In this document: positions 1-9,245 of the stretch, piece after piece
Position numbering within the stretch: the stretch's first letter is position 1
How the letters are laid out: each line of letters begins with the position of its first letter
NCBI RefSeq assembly: GCF_000012625.1
Contig: NC_007516.1
Span: forward strand, 2,108,001 to 2,172,000
From: Synechococcus sp. CC9605
Lineage (GTDB): Bacteria > Cyanobacteriota > Cyanobacteriia > PCC-6307 > Cyanobiaceae
Direction: 5' to 3'
DNA: 64,000 nt
Made by a program: the position numbers and the translations under genes
Notes under the pieces: generated by a model
Database searches by the model: none
What the model saw: the letters and a program-made list of their open reading frames with translations, nothing else
Told to the model about the DNA's origin: nothing

Positions 1-1106
1 CAGTTCTGCAAGAACAGGAACAGGATCAGCACCACCAGGATCACTGCGTCCCGAAGGGAGTTGGTCACACCTTTGATCGACTGATTGATGAAGTCGGTGG
101 TGTCGTAAATCTTCTGGACCCCGAGGCCAACCGGCAGGGTTTGCTCGAACTCATTGAGCACTTCCTTGACGCCATTGGAGACCTCGATGGCATTGCTTCC
201 GGAGAGCTGGTAAATCGCGATGCCAACGGAAGGTGTGCCTTTGAGATCCATGGCATCAATGCCGTAGGTCTCACCGCCGAGCTCAACGCGGCCCACATCC
301 TTGAGCCGCACCAAGCCACCGGCATCAGTGGTTCTGAGAATGATGTTTTCGAACTCCTGGATGCTGGTAAGACGTCCCTGCAGCTGCACCGTGAAGGTGT
401 ATTCCTGACCTTCAGGGGCAGGGGCGCCGCCGATTTTGCCGGCAGGCACCAGACGGTTCTGACTTCGCAGCTGGTTGACCACATCGGTGGCCGTGAGGTT
501 GTTGGCGGTCAGCTTCTCGGGGTCCAGCCAAAGGCGGAAGGCGATCTTGCGGTTGCCGAAGTAGGTGACATCGCCGACGCCCTTCACCCGCTTGACGTTG
601 TCGGTGAGGTTTTTATCGAGGTAACCACTGATCGTCTCCACCGAGTATTCGGTCTTGGAGGGGTCTTCGTTGACGAAGTTGTAGACGAGCAGGATCGAGT
701 TGGAGGCCTTGTTCACCGTCACACCCGACTTGCGCACCTCCTCCGGAAGCTGAGGTTCTGCCAGGGAGACGCGGTTCTGCACATTCACCTGGTTGATGTT
801 GCCGTCGGTGCCACTGTCGAACGACACGGAGATCGAACTCACACCGTCCGACGAGCTGTTGGAGGTGATGAAGTCCATGTTCTCCACCCCGTTGATCTGC
901 TGCTCGAGCACGGAGGTCACCCCCTGCTCAACAGCAACCGCATCGGCACCCACATAGGTGGCCTGCACCTTCACCGTGGGAGGAGCAATATCAGGAAGGT
1001 TTTCGATCGGCAGGATCGGAATCGCGATCAAGCCGACGATCACGATCAGCAGACTGCAGACCGTGCTGAGAACAGGCCGGGTGATGAAATTGTTGGAAGC
1101 AGACAT
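1..1106 (-). CDS. RND-family efflux permease (HAE1/AcrB-like), N-terminal part, cut by window edge
   Basis: This is the inner-membrane, proton-driven pump subunit of a tripartite RND exporter. Reading the minus strand from ATG at 1106, about 368 residues are visible before the window ends. A first membrane helix (about residues 10-30) is followed by the RND signature PIENLPDIAPP. The porter domain comes next, with Q-N-Q-V-N-V-Q-N-R type repeats, and the second membrane helix begins at FLFLQN. Full-length relatives have about 1,030-1,050 residues, so roughly two thirds of the gene lies outside. The start lies 9 bases after the stop of the adaptor gene, so the two form an operon. Substrate is unknown. 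Confidence 0.93.
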   Translation of the reverse strand, partial: MSASNNFITRPVLSTVCSLLIVIVGLIAIPILPIENLPDIAPPTVKVQATYVGADAVAVEQGVTSVLEQQINGVENMDFITSNSSSDGVSSISVSFDSGTDGNINQVNVQNRVSLAEPQLPEEVRKSGVTVNKASNSILLVYNFVNEDPSKTEYSVETISGYLDKNLTDNVKRVKGVGDVTYFGNRKIAFRLWLDPEKLTANNLTATDVVNQLRSQNRLVPAGKIGGAPAPEGQEYTFTVQLQGRLTSIQEFENIILRTTDAGGLVRLKDVGRVELGGETYGIDAMDLKGTPSVGIAIYQLSGSNAIEVSNGVKEVLNEFEQTLPVGLGVQKIYDTTDFINQSIKGVTNSLRDAVILVVLILFLFLQN

Positions 1107-1115
1107 CGATCAAAC

Positions 1116-2189
1116 TCAGTTCGCCTTGGCGGGTTGCACCAGCACGGGCATGCCGTGTTTCAGGTTGAGCAGATTGGTTGTGGCAACCATCTGATTGGCA
1201 TCAAGGCCTTTGGTGATCGGATACAGCTGGTTCTCCAATTCGCCCACCGTGACCGGCGTCTGCAGGGCGAACTTGGCATCAGCAGGGAGTTTGCCGGCCT
1301 TGATTCCCTTCTCCAGCTTCTCGAGATCAGCCTTGCCAGGATTCTCTTTGAGTTCCGCAAAGCTGCCGACACGGAAGACGAAGCTCTGACCGGAGGTCTG
1401 GGTGACAGCGGCGAAAGGAACGGCCAATTGTTTCTCAGCCTTGATCTGCACCCGGGTGCGCAGACGCTGGCCATCCTTCAGTAGCCCATCAGTATTCGCG
1501 AAGACCGCCTTCACCAACAATCCCTGAGTCTGCTTGTTAACCCTTGGGTCAATCGAGCCGACTTCCCCGGTCGCCATCAACTCATCACTGCCCGGAGCGC
1601 TAAGCAACACTGGCTGCCCCAGAGCTAGACGCGTCGAGAACACCGCCGGCACCTCCACACGTGCTTCCAGTTCGTTGTTCTGCACGAGGCTGGTGAACAC
1701 CTGGCCTTGCTGAATCACGTCGCCCACCTTCACATTCACGTCAGCAACCGTGCCGGCGGATGGTGAAGTGAGATTGCTGTAGTCGAGCTCCGCCTGGGCT
1801 GAGATGTATTGGGTGCGATAGCGATCCAAGTCCTTCTGCGACGCAGCGCCCGTCTCAGCCAAGTAGGCGAAACGCTCATAGTTGGCCTTGGCGTTGTCGG
1901 CTTTGGCTTTCTTCTCGACTTGATCGAGCACCACCAACAGCTGACCTGGCGCAACTTCATCACCCTGGCGAATCTTCAGCTCCAGAATCCGTCCTCCCGA
2001 CTGGGCGGCGAGCTCGACAAGATTGCTGGCCTCCAACGTGCTAACGGTGTCAACACCTTCAGTGAATTCAGCCAACTGGGTGGAGACGGCCTGCACCTTC
2101 GGCGACGGCGGCTTCGGCGCTTCGCTCTTGCAGGAACTGACCGTGATCAGAGCCGCGAAAGTGATCAGAAGACGCTGCGGATGACGCAC
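1116..2189 (-). CDS. RND efflux periplasmic adaptor (membrane fusion protein, HlyD/AcrA family)
   Basis: This is a 357-residue adaptor linking the RND permease to an outer-membrane channel. The N-terminus is a lipoprotein-type signal, with a hydrophobic stretch ending in TVSSC, so the mature protein is probably anchored by a lipidated Cys at about residue 20. A lipoyl-like half motif (residues about 60-90, around GGRILELKIRQGDEV) and its return half (TVADVNVKVGDVI) flank a short coiled-coil hairpin. Beta-barrel and membrane-proximal domains follow. It is first in the operon, immediately upstream of the RND permease. A TolC-type partner exists in this window at 34.5-36.3 kb, but nothing ties it specifically to this pump. 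Confidence 0.92.
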   Translation of the reverse strand: MRHPQRLLITFAALITVSSCKSEAPKPPSPKVQAVSTQLAEFTEGVDTVSTLEASNLVELAAQSGGRILELKIRQGDEVAPGQLLVVLDQVEKKAKADNAKANYERFAYLAETGAASQKDLDRYRTQYISAQAELDYSNLTSPSAGTVADVNVKVGDVIQQGQVFTSLVQNNELEARVEVPAVFSTRLALGQPVLLSAPGSDELMATGEVGSIDPRVNKQTQGLLVKAVFANTDGLLKDGQRLRTRVQIKAEKQLAVPFAAVTQTSGQSFVFRVGSFAELKENPGKADLEKLEKGIKAGKLPADAKFALQTPVTVGELENQLYPITKGLDANQMVATTNLLNLKHGMPVLVQPAKAN

Positions 2190-2343
2190 GGCAAAATGTC
2201 TTTTGCCGGATTATGCAGAGTTCCTCAGAGCTTGTCCGGAAAGGTTTCGACGTCTCGAAACAGGCCTGCAAAAAGATTCGATTTGGACCAGCTCAAGCGC
2301 TGATTGAGAACGTCAGGGACACTGGGGCATCGCCGATTGTTCG

Positions 2344-4509
2344 TTGGGCCAGGACCTCTTCGCTTTTCACGGTGAGCAGCAACGGAGGCGGCTTGCTCCT
2401 TTGGCAGACCGCATGCGTCCGCGCACGCTGGAGGAATTTGAGGGCCAGAGCGGGATCCTGGCCGACGGACGGCTCCTACGCCGTGCCATCAAGGCTGATC
2501 GAGTCGGCAACCTGATCCTGCATGGCCCGCCCGGGGTCGGCAAAACCACCTTGGCGCGGATCATCGCCAACCACACCCGAGCTCATTTCAGCAGCCTCAA
2601 TGCCGTGCTGGCGGGCGTCAAAAACTTACGGACCGAGGTGGATGCTGCACGCCAACGTCTTGAACGGCATGGCCTGCGCACGATCCTATTCATCGACGAA
2701 GTGCACCGCTTCAACAGCGCCCAGCAGGATGCGCTGTTGCCATGGGTGGAGAACGGCACCGTCACCCTGATCGGCGCCACCACAGAAAACCCCTATTTCG
2801 AAGTCAACAAGGCGCTGGTCAGCCGCTCGCGGTTGTTTCGTTTACTGCCTCTGGAACCAGAGGATTTACAGCGGCTGCTGCAACGCGCCCTTGCAGACAA
2901 CGAGCGGGGCTACGGCGACCGTGCCATCGCCATCAGCAGCGATGCCGCCAACCACCTCGTTGATGTAGCGGGCGGCGACGCTCGCAGCCTGCTCAATGCC
3001 CTGGAACTGGCGGTGGAGAGTTCCGAACCCGATGGCGACGGTGTGATTCAGATCAACCTGGCCATCGCCGAGGAATCGATTCAGCAGCGAGCTGTGCTCT
3101 ACGACAAGCACGGCGATGCCCACTACGACACGATCAGCGCCTTCATCAAATCGCTGCGGGGCTCCGATTCCGATGCGGCGCTGTTCTGGCTGGCACGCAT
3201 GGTGGAAGCCGGTGAAAACCCCCGCTTCATTTTTCGGCGGATGTTGATCGCAGCGGGCGAAGACATCGGCCTGGCCGACCCGCAGGCCATCGTTGTAGTG
3301 GAAGCCTGTGCCGCGGCCTTCGAACGGGTAGGGCTGCCCGAGGGGCTTTATCCCTTGGCCCAAGCCGCGTTGTACCTGGCGAGCACAGAAAAGAGCAACA
3401 GCGTTCTGGGCTTCTTTGATGCCCTCAAAACCGTGCGCGATGCGCAGAAACAAGACGTGCCCGGGCATTTGCGCGATGCCAACCGGGATGGAGCCGCCTT
3501 CGGCGATGGCGTGGGCTACCGCTATCCCCATGCCTACGCCGAACACTGGGTAGAGCAGCAATACCTCCCCACAGCCCTGCAAGGCGAGGTGTTCTGGCAG
3601 CCCGGAGAACTCGGGTGGGAGGGGGAACGTCGCCAGCGGATGGCGGAACGCCGGGCAGCCCAACTCGCCGCGGCCGCTGAGCTGGCGGCCGACCAGCCTT
3701 TGCTGTTGAGCAGCGGACCCGAACGTCCTGGCGTGGACCGCTGGGTGCAGCGCCAATTGGGGCAGGAAGGAGAACGGCTGCAGCGCCTGCGCGAGCGGCT
3801 CTGGCGAGAGATCCCCTGGACCCGTCGAGATCGGGTGCTGCTGCTGGGGATGCGGTCGCTGATCTGGGCTCTCGATCCATTGAGGGCTGCCCCGGAGGGA
3901 GGCGTCACCATGCTCTGCGACAACGATGCCGACCGCAGCCGGCTGGAAGCGCAGATGGATTTGCTCGAGCCGGAGCATCGGCCCGACCTGTTGACCGGCA
4001 GCCTCGATGCTCTGCCACCGAGCCAAGCCTTCGACTGGATCGGAGGACGGCTCGCCGCTGCCGATCTGCAAGGTCAGAACTGGACGGCGCTGCTGAAAAC
4101 AATCAACCAACATGCCGAGCCGAAAACGGGCTTACGGCTGCTGATCAGCCGCGCCGAACTGGGGCCCGCCGGTGCATTGCTGCAAGACGACGATCCAACA
4201 GAACTGTTCAGCGATCTTGTGGCTCAAGAACAACAGTGGCTTGAGCGGCAGCAGCGGCCAGAAGAGTTATTGAAGAAGGCTGGCTGGCAGCTCCGTTGTG
4301 AGGAGTGGCTTGAACATCTCACTCTTCCAGGGGGCACGGAACTGGCTGAGCGATGGCTGGCCGAAGGGTCGCCCTACCGGCAGGCCATGGGGGAGATCAG
4401 CACGGAAGTGCTGACGCAGTTGCGCCAATCGTTGAACGGCCTGGGCGAAGGTGGTTTAAGGCTGCCAATGCGCCATCAGCTGATCCAAGGCGAGCGAGGC
4501 ACGCCATAA
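2344..4509 (+). CDS. rarA: RarA/MgsA-type replication-associated recombination AAA+ ATPase with fused C-terminal domain
   Basis: RarA acts at stalled replication forks. Walker A is GPPGVGKTT (about residues 60-68) and Walker B is [10 protein letters not shown]. Sensor and C-terminal tetramerisation regions follow to about residue 440, including the typical [15 protein letters not shown] and [10 protein letters not shown] blocks. Bacterial RarA is usually 420-450 residues. This protein is 721, with about 275 extra residues whose pattern ([40 protein letters not shown]) resembles a Rossmann or methyltransferase-like fold; that is inference. The chosen start is TTG at 2344. An internal ATG at about 2413 ([12 protein letters not shown]) would remove little of the domain. 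A 150-base gap separates it from the divergent efflux operon. Confidence 0.92.
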   Translation: MGQDLFAFHGEQQRRRLAPLADRMRPRTLEEFEGQSGILADGRLLRRAIKADRVGNLILHGPPGVGKTTLARIIANHTRAHFSSLNAVLAGVKNLRTEVDAARQRLERHGLRTILFIDEVHRFNSAQQDALLPWVENGTVTLIGATTENPYFEVNKALVSRSRLFRLLPLEPEDLQRLLQRALADNERGYGDRAIAISSDAANHLVDVAGGDARSLLNALELAVESSEPDGDGVIQINLAIAEESIQQRAVLYDKHGDAHYDTISAFIKSLRGSDSDAALFWLARMVEAGENPRFIFRRMLIAAGEDIGLADPQAIVVVEACAAAFERVGLPEGLYPLAQAALYLASTEKSNSVLGFFDALKTVRDAQKQDVPGHLRDANRDGAAFGDGVGYRYPHAYAEHWVEQQYLPTALQGEVFWQPGELGWEGERRQRMAERRAAQLAAAAELAADQPLLLSSGPERPGVDRWVQRQLGQEGERLQRLRERLWREIPWTRRDRVLLLGMRSLIWALDPLRAAPEGGVTMLCDNDADRSRLEAQMDLLEPEHRPDLLTGSLDALPPSQAFDWIGGRLAAADLQGQNWTALLKTINQHAEPKTGLRLLISRAELGPAGALLQDDDPTELFSDLVAQEQQWLERQQRPEELLKKAGWQLRCEEWLEHLTLPGGTELAERWLAEGSPYRQAMGEISTEVLTQLRQSLNGLGEGGLRLPMRHQLIQGERGTP

Positions 4510-4531
4510 AAAACCCCGGCCAAAGCCGGGG
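4507..4531 (-). terminator. Rho-independent terminator of the DUF1400-like gene
   Basis: A stem CCCCGGC / GCCGGGG (4514-4520 with 4525-4531) and a four-base loop are preceded on the plus strand by a run of A. On the minus strand the hairpin is therefore followed by a T run. It starts about 25 bases after the stop of the minus-strand gene and also lies at the end of the convergent rarA. Confidence 0.85.
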
Positions 4532-4557
4532 CTGAAGGCAAAGGGCTCAGTGCCTGA

Positions 4558-5199
4558 TCACCAGAGGGGACGGGCAGGAGCGACGTAGGCGGGGCGAGCA
4601 GCGGGCTCGGGCAGCACGGAGTTGGCCTGAATGCAGGCAGGCAGGAACACGTACCAGGAGAGCAGCGAGGTGCACTGGGCGTCTCCTTCGCAATGATTGG
4701 GAGCACAGACGTTCTGGGTGCCGTCGTAAGTGCCGCAGATGTCAGCCAGACGGAAGTCCACGGGCAGCTCAGCCATGATGCCGGCGGAAGAGATTTCACC
4801 GTCGATGGAGTCGGCGATGATCGCGGACCGCAGAGCCACCACGGAAGTGGGCGTCATCGTCCAGTAGGGGAAGTAAGAACGGGTCTGATCCATAAGGAAC
4901 TTGACGCCGTCATTGGAGTACAGGAAGCGGGACACGCCGATGATGTCAACGGCATAGGTTTTGGTCATGCCTTCCTGAATTTCCTCGGCAGTCCAACCGG
5001 AGTTGCTGATGCCGGCATCCAGGGCACGGTCGTTGATTTCACCAGATTTAAAGAAAGCCTTGAAATCCTTGGATGTGGTGGTCCACACGGCGCCACCGGT
5101 GTTCCAGCGAACGGGACGCTTGGTGCCTGCTCCAGCGGGAACAGCCAGAGCAGCGAGGGAGGCGCCGGCCAGCAGGCCAACGGCGGGACGAGAAAACAC
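4558..5199 (-). CDS. Probable secreted DUF1400-like cyanobacterial protein
   Basis: The protein is about 213 residues from a GTG at 5199. The N-terminus is a signal peptide-like stretch (SRPAVGLLAGASLAALAVPAGA). The body (FKSGEINDRA, WTAEEIQEGMTKTYAVD, VSRFLYSNDGVKFL, ALRSAIIADSIDGEIS) matches my recollection of the DUF1400 module found in front of cyanobacterial alpha/beta hydrolases. Here no hydrolase domain follows. The C-terminal third carries five cysteines that could form disulfides in the periplasm. Longer starts exist at 5259 and 5319, but they add a poorly signal-like, AT-rich segment. Function is unknown. Confidence 0.7.
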   Translation of the reverse strand: MFSRPAVGLLAGASLAALAVPAGAGTKRPVRWNTGGAVWTTTSKDFKAFFKSGEINDRALDAGISNSGWTAEEIQEGMTKTYAVDIIGVSRFLYSNDGVKFLMDQTRSYFPYWTMTPTSVVALRSAIIADSIDGEISSAGIMAELPVDFRLADICGTYDGTQNVCAPNHCEGDAQCTSLLSWYVFLPACIQANSVLPEPAARPAYVAPARPLW

Positions 5200-5579
5200 G
5201 AGACGAGCAAAGGGCGCATCAATAAAAAAATTAGCCCCCTCAATCAGAAATGCCGACATCACCAAATTGCTTAAGAATCGGGAAACATTGAGAGAACTAC
5301 TACCGAGCAAAAGAGACATGTAAGTCTCGGCAATTCAGCTCGATCTGGACCTTCTCGAAAACAAGAAGTCAGAGAATATTACCCGAACCAGGCCATCTAG
5401 AAAACATCGATGGGCTGAAAATATTTCGCCGGGGAGATCTACCTGAAACCCAACACTGGGGATCAGTTTTTTCCTAAAGAGGACTCAAAAGTGGAACGCT
5501 GTGATCACTTCAAAGAGATGCGTTGCCAACCATCCGGACAATGCCCTGCCTCGGCCTGGCCGATTCCCTCCCGATACCC
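5200..5579. other. Intergenic region without a convincing gene
   Basis: This stretch is AT-rich next to the DUF1400-like start and probably carries its promoter. A small inverted repeat (GAGAC 5313-5317 with GTCTC 5324-5328) competes with an outer pairing CCGAG/CTCGG, which could be structured 5' UTR. Open frames on the plus strand at 5501-5761 do not look coding. Confidence 0.5.
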
Positions 5580-5741
5580 TCAGCAGTGATGAATCCGCAG
5601 CCGACCACCGGAGCGCGCCACCTCTGCCGTATAGGCCTCCGTGCCGTGATGGGGCTCAAGCCACAAACGAGTCTGAACAGCGTCGCGATCCACCGTCGCC
5701 AGCAACTGCGGTCCTGCAGACAGGCCCAGATCCTGGAGCAA
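5580..5741 (-). CDS. Possible 53-residue small protein, coupled to the upstream small membrane protein
   Basis: A minus-strand frame starts with TTG at 5741, two bases after the stop of the preceding small gene, and runs to TGA at 5580. The translation (for example QLLATVDRDAVQTRLWL and HHGTEAYTAEVARSGG) has a balanced composition like real protein. I recognise no family. No clear ribosome-binding site is visible, so translation would rely on coupling. It might instead be the tail of the upstream gene, separated by a stop and frameshift. Confidence 0.35.
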   Translation of the reverse strand: MLQDLGLSAGPQLLATVDRDAVQTRLWLEPHHGTEAYTAEVARSGGRLRIHHC

Positions 5742-5743
5742 GC

Positions 5744-6001
5744 CTAAAATTCACCCCATAAGTGGCGCGTCATCTGGGTAAAGGTGAATTCCTTCAGCAG
5801 GGCTTCGGCTTCGCTGCGTTGATGCAGGGTGATTTCGCGCTGCATCAGCAGCCGACTGAGATTCGCCTGCGACGACTGAGAAACAGCGTGATCCAACGAG
5901 AAACCATGACGCGGCGCAACAAGTGCGCTCAACCCCATGGCCAAAAGGCCCAGAGCCGCCAGGGAGCGCGCGATTTGCTCGACCTGGATCCGCGACGCCA
6001 T
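5744..6001 (-). CDS. Small protein with one N-terminal membrane helix, unknown function
   Basis: An 85-residue protein starts at ATG 6001. A helix (about residues 8-28, RSLAALGLLAMGLSALVAP) is followed by a polar, probably helical segment rich in Q, S and E (SQANLSRLLMQREITLHQRSEAEALLKEF). The frame opens 13 codons further upstream with another start, but that extension is Cys-rich and unlike a protein start. It is divergent from prxQ/bcp with about 90 bases between. No family is recognised. Confidence 0.55.
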   Translation of the reverse strand: MASRIQVEQIARSLAALGLLAMGLSALVAPRHGFSLDHAVSQSSQANLSRLLMQREITLHQRSEAEALLKEFTFTQMTRHLWGEF

Positions 6002-6093
6002 GGCCCAACAGCTGCAGGTTGATTGCAACGTAGGCAGCACGAACAGTCTTGTCCTGAGGGCCGTACGCTGCCGCCACTGATCGAGCCCTTTCC

Positions 6094-6561
6094 GTGAGCC
6101 TGCAAATCGGCGACGCCGCCCCCGACTTCACCCTTCCCGACCAAAACGGTGATTCCATCAGCCTCGCGTCACTGCGCGGGAAGAAGGTTCTTCTGTACTT
6201 CTATCCCAAAGACGACACCCCAGGCTGCACCAAAGAAGCCTGCAACTTCCGCGACCGCTGGGAGCAACTGAAAGCCAACAACATCACCGTTCTGGGCATC
6301 AGCAAGGACGGAGCCACCTCCCACAACAAATTCATCAATAAGCACGAGCTGCCCTTCACCCTGCTCACCGATGAGGAGCCCTGTGCCGTCGCCAGCCTCT
6401 ACGAAAGCTATGGGCTGAAGAAGTTCATGGGGCGCGAATATATGGGAATGATGCGCCACACCTTCCTGATTGATGAAGAGGGAAAACTGGAGCGGATTTA
6501 TCTCAAGGTGAAAGCTGCCACCATGGCCGACACACTGATCAGCGATCTCGGCCTGAGCTGA
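6094..6561 (+). CDS. bcp: Thioredoxin-dependent peroxiredoxin, PrxQ/Bcp family
   Basis: The enzyme reduces H2O2 and alkyl hydroperoxides with electrons from thioredoxin. The 155-residue length is standard. The peroxidatic Cys45 and resolving Cys50 lie in DDTPGCTKEAC, the PrxQ spacing of four residues. The N-terminal APDFTLPDQNG and the later MRHTFLIDEEG blocks are also typical. The start is GTG at 6094. The 3' end overlaps the convergent coaX by 23 bases. Confidence 0.95.
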   Translation: MSLQIGDAAPDFTLPDQNGDSISLASLRGKKVLLYFYPKDDTPGCTKEACNFRDRWEQLKANNITVLGISKDGATSHNKFINKHELPFTLLTDEEPCAVASLYESYGLKKFMGREYMGMMRHTFLIDEEGKLERIYLKVKAATMADTLISDLGLS

Positions 6562-7264
6562 GCCCAGCACCCAGGCTCAGCAATGCTTGCAACTGAAGAT
6601 CACCCTCCAGCTGCAACAACTTCGTTGCACCGGTCCAATGTTGCTTCAACAGGTCAGCGTCACCACCGCAGATCCACAACAAGCCTTGGGCGTGCTGCTG
6701 AGCCGCTGCAATGGAGGCCAACATTGCCTCCAGCACACCGCGCTGCATGGCAGCCACGGTCTGTTGTGGAAACACCTCCTGCAGAGCGTCGTTGCTGGGC
6801 ACCTCCGGGGTTGAAGGCAAGCCGAGGGTTCCCTCGGCCATGGCCTGGAGTTGGAGCCGATAGCCCGGGATCAGCTGACCACCTCCAAAACAACCGTCCG
6901 CCGTCACCCGGGTGAGGCTCAACACGGTGCCGGCATCCACGAGCAGTAACCCCCTGGAACAGTCGAGCTGTTGCTCCTGACTGCAGCGCCAGGCCATCCA
7001 AGCCCCGAGAGCTCGGTCCACACCCAACCAAGGAGGAGCCTTTGGCAAGGGCACATCCTCAAGGCGAATGCGCAGATCCTGGTGGGCCATGAGCGACTCG
7101 GGCACCGGAGCCACCGCCGCCCAGATCGGAGGGTCGTTCCCGATGCGACCAGGTTCAGGAGGCCCGTGATCGACACGTACATCGTTGTCTTGACGCTGGG
7201 CCCAATGCCAACGGCTGTTGCCAATCAGCAGAGCGCGACCGCCGCCCCGTTCAGACCCCGTCAC
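6539..7264 (-). CDS. coaX: Type III pantothenate kinase
   Basis: It phosphorylates pantothenate in the first step of coenzyme A synthesis. Visible features are an N-terminal phosphate-binding variant (LLIGNSRWHW), the DAGTVLSLTRV motif corresponding to the conserved D-A-G-T, GGGQLIPGYRLQ, and a C-terminal ICGGDADLL. The length of 241 residues fits the family, with the divergence usual for cyanobacterial members. The start is GTG at 7264, directly after the cysH stop, so the two are probably co-transcribed. Confidence 0.88.
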   Translation of the reverse strand: MTGSERGGGRALLIGNSRWHWAQRQDNDVRVDHGPPEPGRIGNDPPIWAAVAPVPESLMAHQDLRIRLEDVPLPKAPPWLGVDRALGAWMAWRCSQEQQLDCSRGLLLVDAGTVLSLTRVTADGCFGGGQLIPGYRLQLQAMAEGTLGLPSTPEVPSNDALQEVFPQQTVAAMQRGVLEAMLASIAAAQQHAQGLLWICGGDADLLKQHWTGATKLLQLEGDLQLQALLSLGAGLSSGRDR

Positions 7265-8053
7265 TCAGATGCCATCGCCCATCAGCCCTTCGTTGGCCTC
7301 CTGGGGCACATGAATTCCACACTCCTGCTTCAACCCGCCGAAGCGGGTGTCGCGGCCACTCAGATCTCCCACGTCCGGGCCACTGGAATGCCAGTCGCCA
7401 ACGGTGGAATAGCCCTGCTCGAACAATGGGTGCTGGGGGAGGTTGTTCGATTGCATGTAGTAATAAACGTCTCGCTGCGTCCACTCGAGCAAGGGGCGCA
7501 GGGACCAACGCTCCCGAATCGGATCCAAGGCGGTCATCGAGCGGCGGTGATCGGTCTGCCCTCGACGCACGCCGCTGGCCCAACAGCGCGTCTCTAGATC
7601 GTTGAGCGCACGCTCTAGGGGTTCAACCTTGCGAATCCGGTGATAGGTCTCGAGGTCTTCGACGCGACCGGACTCCCAGAGCCGCCCGTGCAGGGCCTCC
7701 ATCCGAGCCGGGGACATCTCGCTCTGACTCACCACCAGACGAATCCTGAGTTGCTGGGTGAGTTGAGCGGCGTAGGTGTAGGTATCAGGAGGCAAATAAC
7801 CGGTATCGATCCAGATCACTGGCACCGCATCACCCCCGGGGAGGGTGCTCAACATGTGCAAAAGCACAGCCGATTGGATCCCAAAACTTGTGGTGAGAGC
7901 AAAGTTCTCCCCGAACTGCTCCAATCCCCAGGCCAAACGCTGCTGCGGCTCCATCGACTCCAGCAGCTTGCGCCCTTCGAGCAACTCGTTTTGCACCGCC
8001 ATGGACACCATGGCCTCAGGAGCCTCCTTCATCACGCCATCTTCCCCTGTCAT
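7265..8053 (-). CDS. cysH: Phosphoadenylyl-sulfate (PAPS) reductase
   Basis: It reduces PAPS to sulfite in sulfate assimilation. Visible are the nucleotide-binding TTSFGIQSAVLLH, VIWIDTGYLP, RKVEPL, and the C-terminal catalytic motif KQECGIH. The position preceding RKVEPL reads Y-H-R-I. Iron-sulfur APS reductases have a Cys pair there, so this enzyme should be the cluster-free PAPS type. ATG codons at 8053, 8032, 8011 and 8002 are all possible; an AAGGAGG lies shortly before 8011. It is divergent from NDH-2 with under 100 bases between. Confidence 0.92.
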   Translation of the reverse strand: MTGEDGVMKEAPEAMVSMAVQNELLEGRKLLESMEPQQRLAWGLEQFGENFALTTSFGIQSAVLLHMLSTLPGGDAVPVIWIDTGYLPPDTYTYAAQLTQQLRIRLVVSQSEMSPARMEALHGRLWESGRVEDLETYHRIRKVEPLERALNDLETRCWASGVRRGQTDHRRSMTALDPIRERWSLRPLLEWTQRDVYYYMQSNNLPQHPLFEQGYSTVGDWHSSGPDVGDLSGRDTRFGGLKQECGIHVPQEANEGLMGDGI

Positions 8054-8099
8054 GGGACCGGGTGTGGTTCCTATCGTTTGTGTACCAGCAGATCCCTTC

Positions 8100-9245
8100 A
8101 TGCGTTCACCCTCGTCCCCAACGGATGCCGTGGTGATCGTTGGCGGTGGATTCGGTGGACTGTTCACGGCACTTGCTCTTCAGCGACGACAGCCCAACTG
8201 CCCCATCGTTCTGATCGAACCGCGGGATCGCTTTCTGTTTCAACCGCTGCTGTACGAACTGCTCAGCGATGAACTTCAAGGCTGGGAAGTAGCCCCCCGC
8301 TACGACCAACTGCTGAACAACGGCATCTGCTGGATCCAAGACAGCGTTGTTGGTGTCGACCTAACCAGCCAGACCATCGAATTGGCCTCCGGAGACCGCT
8401 TGGGGTGGTCACAACTGGTGCTGGCAACGGGCTCGAAAGGCAATGATTTCGGCATTCCAGGCGTCAAGGAGCACAGCTCCGGCTTCCGTGACCTCAGCGA
8501 TGTGAGCCGCCTCAAGCAATGGCTGAACAACCTGCACCAGCAACGGGGTGAAGCGGCCGGACTGATTATTGTTGGCGCGGGACCCACCGGCGTGGAGCTG
8601 GCCTGCAAGCTGACGGATCTGATCGACGGTGCTGCCAGCGTTCGACTGGTGGAGATGGGCGATGAAATCCTTCCCGGCAGCACAGCCTTCAATCGTGAGC
8701 GGGCCCAGGCCGCGCTGGAACGCAAAGGGGTGGTGGTCCAACTCAACACCAGCGTGAGCGAAGTGAAATCCAGCACCGCGGTTCTTGCCGATGGTGCTGT
8801 TCTGCCTCACGCAGGTTTGGTCTGGACCGCAGGAAGCAGCCCCTCCATCCCCCCCATCTCACCCACACCTGTACTGGAACGGGGGCGTCTGGCCATTGAC
8901 GATGACCTGCGCCTGGTGAGCAGCGCCAACACATTCGCCCTCGGGGATCTCTCAGCCCGGCCTGGTAGCCCTTGGCCCGCTAGCGCCCAGGTGGCGATGC
9001 AACAGGGCGATGCCACTGCCGCAGCCATCGCGACGTTGCGCATGGACCAAGAACCACAACCCTTTGAATTCGAGGACCGAGGCGAAATGCTCAGCCTCGG
9101 TGTCGGTGACGCCACCCTCACGGGCATGGGGCTCACCTTGGCTGGCCCCTTGGCCTTCCAGTTGCGACGAGCCACCTACCTCACCCGTCTGCCAGGGCTC
9201 TCCCTGGGTCTGCGCTCGGCAGGCGCCTGGTTGCTGAACCGTTGA
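8100..9245 (+). CDS. Type II NAD(P)H dehydrogenase (NDH-2)
   Basis: A 381-residue flavoprotein that passes electrons from NAD(P)H to quinone without proton pumping. Two Rossmann motifs are clear: VVIVGGGFGGLFTAL (FAD) near the N-terminus and LIIVGAGPTGVELAC (NAD(P)H) near residue 155. The FAD-contact block TFALGDLSARPG follows. The last residues contain a hydrophobic, possibly membrane-associated stretch. In cyanobacteria such enzymes are thought to sense or adjust plastoquinone redox state. The stop codon overlaps the hflX start. Confidence 0.9.
   Translation: MRSPSSPTDAVVIVGGGFGGLFTALALQRRQPNCPIVLIEPRDRFLFQPLLYELLSDELQGWEVAPRYDQLLNNGICWIQDSVVGVDLTSQTIELASGDRLGWSQLVLATGSKGNDFGIPGVKEHSSGFRDLSDVSRLKQWLNNLHQQRGEAAGLIIVGAGPTGVELACKLTDLIDGAASVRLVEMGDEILPGSTAFNRERAQAALERKGVVVQLNTSVSEVKSSTAVLADGAVLPHAGLVWTAGSSPSIPPISPTPVLERGRLAIDDDLRLVSSANTFALGDLSARPGSPWPASAQVAMQQGDATAAAIATLRMDQEPQPFEFEDRGEMLSLGVGDATLTGMGLTLAGPLAFQLRRATYLTRLPGLSLGLRSAGAWLLNR

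Noticed and set aside
141-1484. 447-residue plus-strand open frame over the efflux genes
   Set aside because: It lies antisense to the RND permease and adaptor, whose translations are clear family matches. Its His/Arg/Gln-rich composition is typical of a shadow frame in GC-rich DNA.
2866-4113. 415-residue minus-strand frame inside rarA
   Set aside because: Antisense shadow of a strongly supported gene; no family features.
5501-5761. 86-residue plus-strand frame
   Set aside because: Pro/Ser-rich low-quality translation; the opposite strand holds better candidates.
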